Positions 57,220-64,000 of a DNA stretch of 64,000 bases are shown here, piece after piece; position 1 is the first letter of the stretch; every line of letters begins with the position of its first letter. The DNA is from Monosiga brevicollis MX1 (Eukaryota; Opisthokonta; Choanoflagellata; Craspedida; Salpingoecidae), in NCBI RefSeq assembly GCF_000002865.3, contig NW_001865059.1:255204-319203 (forward strand). Direction: 5' to 3'. The notes under the pieces are model-generated. The model was not told the DNA's origin and ran no database searches. It saw only the letters and a list, made by a program, of their open reading frames with translations. A program made the position numbers and the translations under genes.

Positions 57220-58210
57220 TTACATGGTGTACTGACGAATTAAGCGACAGGCAATACCGTCTCGTTGCTTGCTGTAATGGTCGACAATGTGCGACAAACT
57301 GCGAAACACCTCGCGATTGCCCGGGCACAGCACGGTCATCTTGCCCTCCAAGGCGCCAGTGCACCAATCGACAGGGTAGTTGTAAATCTGGGACCCATCC
57401 GTCACGACGAGGACAAAGGCATTTGGATGTGATTTGCTGCGGCGGAAAATGTATCCTCCCTTGGGTAAGCCTAGTAGGAGGCGCGGTGATCATGCATGAC
57501 ATGAGGAATTCTAGGATGACTGGTCGGATGAACGAGTCCAACCCATGTCGCATACCTGCCCCTCGCAGCACTTGTTCTGCACGGACTCGGTCCAAGACTT
57601 GCGGTGGCGGAATGCGCTCGGGCGACACCACGCCATCGTACGACGAAAAGTCGTGGGCTCGCGGAGGCTGCCAGGAGCAGGTCCGCCCACGTGAGCCATA
57701 AGCAGATTTGGGTGCGAGTGGTTATGACAGGTGCCACCACTCACTTCTACGTCGGCGTAATGGGCATAGGTTTCGTTGGGCCGCGCACCCTTCACCACAG
57801 GTTCTTCATACATCTGAAAGGCAATGAGGGTGGGGGTGCAAGAAAGGCCACAACGTTAGCGAGCATCCATGTCAGAGTGTGTGGGGGCGTGGATGGCGGC
57901 ACTAACGTTGGCGTCATCAAAGCCAAATTGGGTCGGCTGAGGCGGCGTCCGTCTTTGGGGCACTTTGGGTGGCGCCTTGCCTGCATTCTTCTCATACTAC
58001 AAGCATCAAACGCGCAGCGATCGTTTAGATGGAGTTGAGTCATGAACCAGAGAACGAGGGGCCAGGACTGGACTGCACAGTGGTCGGCGCATGTCAGATC
58101 ATGGATGGTCTGCCAAATGAAAAAAAAAAAAAAAAGACATCCAAGAGAAGGCAGCAATGTTGGCCCGCAAACTCACGATGCTGTGCGCCCCAAGCTCGGC
58201 ATAAGCGCTG
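57220..58210 (-). CDS. Adaptor-like protein with tyrosine motifs and a C-terminal SH2 domain
   Basis: Minus-strand exons read AYAELGAHSI (about 58206-58177), YEKNAGKAPPKVPQRRTPPQ with PTQFGFDDAN (57997-57908), MYEEPVVKGARPNETYAHYA plus DVE (about 57813-57746), a segment ending SYDGVVSPERIPPPQVLDRV with RAEQVLRGAG (57660-57560), and the final exon LPKGGYIFRRSKSHPNAFVL, TDGSQIYNYPVDW, FRSLSHIVDHYSKQRDGIAC and RLIRQYTM before the stop at 57220-57222. GGYIFRRSKSHPNAFVLVV is the SH2 FLVRES region, with its Arg, and SHIVDHYSKQRDGI is the closing helix. YEEPVV and YAHYADVE upstream look like phosphotyrosine sites, and PPKVPQRRTPP is a possible SH3 ligand. This suggests a substrate-and-reader adaptor. 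The N-terminus is not resolved and may extend beyond 58210. Confidence 0.65.
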
Positions 58211-58890
58211 CCATAATGGACATGTGCATGCAGTCAACATGAGATCGAGTCAGAGACAGATGAGTCAAGTCGTTGGCAGGCAAGAAGAAGAAAGCAAGCT
58301 GCTCCGCGGCACGCTTCTGGTCGGATCAAATACGTACGAAGGCGCCGGGAAAGAGCTTTGCCGACTCATTCTGAACGGTAAATCTACCGCAAAGCAGCCC
58401 GCCAAATATCCCTCAACTCGAAGAATCAGATCACTCGCTCGCAGCGCACAGCAGCACTCGCTTGCAGCGCACAGCAGCACAAATCAGACCAGAGCGAGCG
58501 TCCAACTCGAGCAAGCGAGCACTCGACACTAGAAAGAACAAGAACAAGAAGAACGAAAAAAGAAATAAAATCGAAAGAAAATAAAAAAAAAAAAGGATTG
58601 AGAGAGTTGTGTGTTTGTTGTGACGAGGGAGGAGAGGAAATCTTGGACGGCTAGGGGCTCTATTGAGTTTGAGATCGTTCTTCATATCGTTGTTGCAGGG
58701 GGAGGAGCACGTGTCCTGAGGGCGAGCTCAAACACTTGAAGGGTCAACAACGACGATACTAAGAACAAAATCAGAAGCAACGAGAAAAGCGCGGAAACAG
58801 CGACGGCCAGAAGAATAGGGGACGAGCAACAAGAACAAGGACATGGACATTTACAGTCAAAAACAAGTTGACAAAGAGCAGCACGAGTAA
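58211..58890. other. SH2-adaptor 5' region and helicase 3' region
   Basis: About 680 bp without a supported gene between two minus-strand genes. A-rich from 58530 to 58600. It may include an unrecognised first exon of the SH2 adaptor. Confidence 0.35.
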
Positions 58891-61800
58891 CTAGTCGCTG
58901 GTGACGCTTGAATCATCTTCAAAAAGGTCGGCAGCCAAGCTTTGCTCCAACCGGGCCAGCTCGCTCAACCCTTCCTCGTGCACGTTAAACCTACAAACGC
59001 GGCAGATCTGCGTGTGAGTCGTCATCTTCAAGTGTGTGTGCGCCACACATCCGCGGCGTAGCGTGGGCACCGGCGCCAGTGCCGACAATGTTAAAATCGC
59101 AGCAAAACGTACTTGCAACCAATGTAACCGTTGTGTTGATGCGCGTATGAAATGAGGAAACGCCAGCGCTCGTCCACCCACAACACGCGTGGATTGCCCA
59201 CCACAATGAGCAGCTCGCGCGCTCGCGAAACGGCCACATTGAATCGGCTCTTTTCTCCAACAAACCCGAGGTGATGGCGCTGTGTAGTGCGTGGAACAAG
59301 AGTGAACGAAACAAGCCGTGAGCATCTCCAAAGCAAAGAGCCCATGTGCGGTTGTAGAGTTTGACGTACCATATCAGCGCGCAAGGTCTGCAAGAGCGTG
59401 CGTGAATCGATGGTTTTCAGCGAGCGTACGGTTGAAACAAGCACAATGCGTCGCTCGTTGCCCTGTAGCTTCTCGGCCGTGCCAATCATTATATCGTTAA
59501 CAGTGGAACCATCGGGATCTTCAGCGAGGCGAGATGATTGACGCAGTGCAAAGCGGATGCGCTCCGCTTGCTGATGATATGGGGTGACGATGGCCATGTC
59601 TGAGTAGCGAACCCGGCGCCCAGAGGCGCGCAGCTCAACGACGTGGTCGCGAATGCAGTTGATTTCTTCCAAGTTGTACCAGGAAGGAGAGCGATTATCG
59701 CGCAAGTGTGTGCCCACGACGCCATGAAATATGATCGGGAATCCTGGATTGGGGAGGTGCTTCCATTCGGCCATGTCCAAGTCGGCCAAGGGGCGCTCAG
59801 GCACGAGCTCACCGTCATAAAACAGCTCGTTGTACACATGCAGAATGTGGGGATGCGAGCGGTAGTTGCGGATCAGCTTGACAAGAAACCAGGGGCTGTG
59901 TTTAGAGCTGCTGTCCGTGCGCAAGTATGGTGGCCGCTCCATGAGACGCTCCATGGTCGAAATGTTGAGCCCGCCTTGCAAGGCCAAGTCTGAGGTCACC
60001 ACAGGGCCCAGTTGACGAGGATCACCACACAAAACCAAATCCAGCTTCTCATGGTATGCCGCAGTGACGGTCATCACGAGCTCTGCCTCGTCCATAAAGC
60101 CAGCCTCATCAATGAAGAGATGTGAAGGAGAGCCAAACCTAAGTTCCTCGTGCATGACGACAGGAGCCATGCTTGCCGTGCAGACAACCACTTGCACGTC
60201 ATGTAGGCAGCGGATGCCGTGCATGCTACGATCTGCGTTCCAAATGCCATACTCGCGGACCTCGGGCTCCACCGTGTCAAGGGTGCGTCGAACCGCATTG
60301 GCACGAAATAGGGTCCACCCGTTGGTCTTGCAAGCTGGTCCCAGGCGACGTGAGATCAGGTCAGCAGCAGCGTTAGAAGAGGTGCACACCAGGACTTTGG
60401 GTGTCTTCTTCACGGCCAACTGCAAATCATATCCCCCAACGACAGGCAGTGAGACAAATAAAAGGCGGGCAACACAAGGTTGGGATAGAACTCCCAACCA
60501 CAGAGAGCCAGCAGTTGCGTGCCCAAGTCAAAATTAAACACAGACACAGACACAGACACAGACACAGACGCAGACGCAGACGCAGACGCAGACACAGACA
60601 CAGACACAGGCACAGGCACAGACACAGACACAGACACACACATACACACACAAAGCCTAATCAACACGCACCACTTGTAGGATTGCTTCAAGTAAAGTGG
60701 TTGTCTTTCCTGTGCCCGGTGGTCCGAAAATGCAAAAGGGAGGCAGCTGCTCGGCACTCTTTTCAGTGCGCGCTACAATGGAGGCAATAGCCAGGCGTTG
60801 TTCTGGGTTCAGGCGCTCGTTGCGAAAGTGAATGCTTTTGACTCGCTCCTCAATAAAGTGGACATCGCCACCGTCGGCCTGGCGCATATAGGCCGCGCTG
60901 GCCGGAAAATACTTGGGCAAGAGAAGTTGCACGGCCGCGGGGCACTCATGGAGCAGGTCGAGGGCCGTGTGCTTGCGCATAAAGGGCAATCGGCTGAGGT
61001 TAAACTTGACCACATATTTTTTGTTGGGATTCCACTGGTTCAAGCAGATGTTGTGCACGCACAGTTGAACGGCATCTGCCTCCATAACGTGGATGTAGCC
61101 CTTGTGTTCTATCTCGTCTGCAATGAGAGAGATGCAATCGTTGGGCTGCAGGGAGGGCCGCTTTTCGCTGAGGCCGGGAATCTCGAGACGAAGATACTGC
61201 TCTTCAAGGGTGAGGAGCACGTCGCGCTGGTTGTAGCGTTGCATGTGCAGCGCAGACTTGATCTCCTCCAAGTACAGTAACCCGTGGAACCGTGCCACAT
61301 AATCTTTCAGGTCCATGGCATTGACATTGGCGGGTCGGCTTAAAATCGACCGCGTGTAATCATCGGGAGTTTGCAGAGGGTGATCATCCAACTTAGGTTT
61401 GGGCATTTCATGACCTGTGACAAATTCCAAGAGTGAGGCCAAGCCAGTTATCAACAAAGCATGATGACGTTTCTGTTGGCTTGCTCAAGACGAAGCGAGA
61501 GAGGGAGAGCAAGAGCCAAAAGCGAGGGAGAAAGAGAGAGAGAGAATAAAGGGAGGAAAGAGAGAAATCGGGTAAAAAAACTAACCGCTGATCATGCGAG
61601 TACCCGAGGTTTTGTGAGCATATTCCTTATGAATAGGCCGATCCGGGGGCTGATAGGGAATGCGCTCGCGGCGCATTTGAGCCAAGTCCGGGTCCAGAAG
61701 AGATAGGATGGTAGTGACGCGGCTGCGCACCCCCTTGTCAAACTGAAAGGTCAGGATCAGGGCGTAGGGCGTTGCATGATCATGCTTCAGATCGGATGCA

Positions 61801-62990
61801 ACTACAAAAGGAACAGGAGTTGCGGCCTCACGCTGCAGAGGAATGGGGAAACGGCAATCGGGATGGCATCGCAAAGGCACCTCAAGGCCATCCACATCAC
61901 CGAGTTGCTTCTTCAAGTCAAACTCAACGCTGACACGCTTCAACACGCGAGGGGTGTCGTCAAGCTTTTCGACATAGGTTGGGACCTCGTCACCTGGGGC
62001 CAGACCAATGGAAGGGTCGAGGACAATCCACACCGGCTTTTCGCCGCGATTGCGTGGCACGCTCCGCGGGTTGTAGGTGCGCTGGGGAGCAAAGATGGAC
62101 ATATCCAGAGGCTCATGATAGTCCATCAGCTTGTTAATCGGCTCAAGATACAGGGCTACAAAGTCGGACACGGCACGAAAGTCCATGACGACCTTGGTCT
62201 TGCTGTTAACCTCGGCAATTAGGGCCGTTACCGTCCGGGACTCGAGTGGCAGGCTCATGAGATGTGCGGCAAAGGCCTTGATCAAGGGCCCAGCGGCTTT
62301 ACGACCGGGCAGGCCCAGCTCCTTGTATTGGTCGGCACGGAGCCACTTAAAATCGGGGGCTTCATCCACCGCAGCGATCTGGGCATCATCGGCCGTCCTA
62401 TACATTTGCCTCAAGTCGAGCTTCAAGCCGAGCTTTTCAATGTCATTCAGGCCATGACGCACAAAGAGCTTTAGCTTGGCCAGGGAGACGATGACATTAT
62501 GGTGTTGCTCGATGTCTCGCTTGAGAATATCGAAGCGACGCTCGTGTTCTGGACGGTGCCGGAGAAGGACGCAGATGGCCTGATAGAGCTGCTGAGCAAC
62601 AGATCCCGTGGGCCGACCCTGGGCTTCCCACTGCCATTTCACCAGGCGCTCAAAGTCGGCAGGCTCGGGCAGCGGTTCACGGCGAGCAAATGTGCGGGGC
62701 GCATTCAAGGCGTGGTCCTCGTCATCAGAGACGCCGTCGAAGGGTTCGAGTAGACGAGTGATGTCTTGATCGTTGTGCTTCAGAAAATGCTCTAATGGAG
62801 CGACGTCCACTTCGACGCGATATGTATTTCTGATGAGCTCACGGATGTAAGCCGGTGAGCGCTGGTCGTGCGTGACGGCAATGGAGAGCTCCGCGAGGGC
62901 CTGAACAAGGGCGGGCACGTGGGTGGCAGGAGGCGGGCCCTGGTTTTTGAAGACCTTCATGGTTAAAAGGGAAAAGTCGGGCGCCCCCAT
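58891..62990 (-). CDS. MOV10-like: MOV10/Armitage-type superfamily 1 RNA helicase
   Basis: A long first exon (62990 to about 61590) encodes about 465 residues. It opens MGAPDFSLLTMKVFKNQGPP, has two helical modules of unknown fold, and ends with a beta-rich stalk-like region (WIVLDPSIGLAPGDEVPTYV). Exon 2 (61415-60670) carries LPPFCIFGPPGTGKTTTLLE (Walker A). Exon 3 (about 60419-59372) carries VLVCTSSNAAADLISRRLG, HLFIDEAGFMDEAELVMTV (DEAG Walker B), VLCGDPRQLGPVVTSDLALQ, LIRNYRSHPHILHVYNELFY, DMAIVTPYHQQAERIRFALR and GTAEKLQGNERRIVLVSTVR. A further exon carries EKSRFNVAVSRARELLIVVG (motif VI). The end is acidic (LFEDDSSVTSD). The DEAG box and motif spacing fit MOV10 and MOV10L1, 5'-3' helicases of RNA silencing and decay. 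A CAGACA array fills one intron. Confidence 0.88.
60538..60653. repeat. CAGACA/CAGACG array in a helicase intron
   Basis: Roughly nineteen 6-bp units, CAGACA at the edges, with CAGACG and CAGGCA variants in blocks inside, then a CA tail. The ordered variants suggest recent block expansion. Confidence 0.93.
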
Positions 62991-63640
62991 GTTTTCAGTC
63001 TACAAAGATTCGGCACCTTGGCATGAGGTGTTGGCTGTTGCCTCTCAAGTTTTTAAATGCAGCAGCCCCAGAAGTGAACAAATGCATTTCGTGCGCGATC
63101 GTACCTGAGCCCCTGGTAAGAGGGGTGAACAAGACCAAGCTTTCTGGGGGCGTGTGTGGCAGCCACGGGGAGTTGCGAGCTGACGTTTCTCGAGCCAATG
63201 GCAGCCAGGGTCGCCAGGGGTGCGCGCGCTGACAGGCGAAAAATGAGCAGTGGTACGTTACAAGCAAAAAGTGTGAATAAAAGTTAGAGGGAAAGGGGCA
63301 ATCGGTCATGCCGGCAGAGGGTGGTTAATCAGTCTTAAAGTGTGTAACGTTCATGACATGCCAAAAGCAGAGACCTTGATCTGATCGTTCACATTTTCAG
63401 AGACTTGTCTTCGCACGTGAGAGAGGGAGAGACAGTTACAGTTACAAAAAGCCGTTTGGTTCAGTAAGGCTGTTGCACGTGTGGCGTTAACAATGGCAAT
63501 TCAGTTTAGCAGTTTCCTTTGTGTGTGACGTACGGTGACGTGTCTGTTTTTTCCTCGTGTGTGTGTGTCTGTCACGACGAGTCCGAAAGGAGGAAGAAAG
63601 TATTTTACTTTACAACCAGTTGATTGCGCAACTGACCAGG
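62991..63640. other. Divergent promoter interval helicase / membrane protein
   Basis: About 650 bp without a supported gene. There is a short GT run near 63559-63568 and a GAGAGGGAGAGA stretch at 63421-63432. Confidence 0.4.
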
Positions 63641-64000
63641 ATGGCGATCGGCGCGTCGGGGACTCGCGGCATCGCCGGCGTGTTGGCGGCGATCCTCTTT
63701 GGCCTGGCGCTCAGTGTCTGTGGAGGTGTTTTTAATCATATGCGCGGATCCAATGCGGGCATGCTGACCCCAGCGGCCTTTGCCGGTGCGCGATCGCTTC
63801 GCTGCCTCATCTCCAGATATGGTCGGCTCTCGTCGTCGGTTTGTCTCTCATTGGTTATTCGGGAACAGGCCGTTCGTGCGCAGACAACTGGTGCACAGAC
63901 TACTGGCTTCAGCACCTATATACACGTGCCGTCATGGCCCTGCCCACTGGCGCCGTGGTGTACTACACATGTCAACGGTTTGTCCCGGCTTCCTTGTTAT
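63641..64000 (+). CDS. 5' part of a multi-pass membrane protein, cut by the window edge
   Basis: I do not recognise this family. Exon 1 from the ATG at 63641 reads MAIGASGTRGIAGVLAAILF and continues GLALSVCGGVFNHM, giving one hydrophobic helix, and ends AFA before a gtgcgc donor near 63787. After a CTCCAG acceptor near 63818 the next exon gives IWSALVVGLSLIGYSGTG, then a cysteine-containing loop (RSCADNWCTDYW) and ALPTGAVVYYTCQR before a possible donor at about 63977. The pattern of helix, short loop, helix suggests a small multi-pass protein. The rest lies beyond the window. Confidence 0.5.
   Translation, partial: MAIGASGTRGIAGVLAAILFGLALSVCGGVFNHMRGSNAGMLTPAAFAGARSLRCLISRYGRLSSSVCLSLVIREQAVRAQTTGAQTTGFSTYIHVPSWPCPLAPWCTTHVNGLSRLPCY

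Overview
This is nuclear DNA from a unicellular holozoan, most likely a choanoflagellate of the Monosiga/Salpingoeca type. I infer this from the gene content and the gene style. Most genes are cut by many short GT-AG introns of roughly 50-250 bp. Coding GC is high, intergenic DNA is full of (GT)n, (GA)n and (CT)n tracts, and there is one scaffold gap (33933-34311). The genes include animal-like signalling and cytoskeletal families: two SH2 proteins, WASP with WH1-GBD-WH2-acid layout, an HD-PTP-like BRO1 phosphatase, capping protein beta and a 3R-MYB. There are no bacterial operons, CRISPR arrays, rRNA or tRNA genes, transposons or viral relics that I can support. All exon joins were made by eye.

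Layout, left to right: HSPA14-like Hsp70 (+, 333-3290); C-CAP/cofactor-C beta-helix protein (-, about 3580-4600); small SH2 protein (+, 4960-6164); 3R-MYB (-, 7673-9759); a 3 kb gene-poor stretch with a cluster of Myb-type sites; PSMD9/Nas2 (-, 12726-13917); Integrator subunit INTS9 (-, 14487-17608); MOCS2A/MoaD (+, 18223-18574); a four-helix K+ channel (-, 18879-20501); a DUF4476 protein (+, 20998-21488); an HD-PTP homologue (-, 21785-27751); eIF2 beta (+, 29252-30812); an unrecognised probable nuclear protein (-, 31143 to about 33634); the gap; an ankyrin-JmjC membrane protein (-, 34785-36629); CAPZB (+, 37659-39347); CDKAL1 (-, 39802-42634); nucleolin/Nsr1-like protein (+, 44108-45472); kinesin (-, 46163-49017); TMEM135-like protein (-, 49424-51035); WASP (+, 51657-54262); DDOST/OST48 (+, 54892-57084); an SH2 adaptor (-, 57220 to about 58210); a MOV10-type helicase (-, 58891-62990); and the start of a membrane protein (+, 63641 to the window edge).

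The genes are mostly housekeeping genes that do not form one pathway. Themes recur: actin control (CAP-like, CAPZB, WASP), phosphotyrosine signalling (two SH2 proteins and a tyrosine phosphatase), translation and tRNA modification (eIF2 beta, CDKAL1, HSPA14-like), and RNA processing (INTS9, MOV10-like, nucleolin-like). Many neighbours are divergent pairs. The shared promoter intervals are where nearly all long microsatellites lie, often beside a recurring GGCAGCGCC word.

I see no wholly new multi-gene system. The points most worth a second look are the rearranged and apparently catalytically competent HD-PTP, the 4TM/one-pore K+ channel, the membrane-anchored ankyrin-JMJD8-like protein, the Myb-site palindrome upstream of the MYB gene, and the repeated promoter words.
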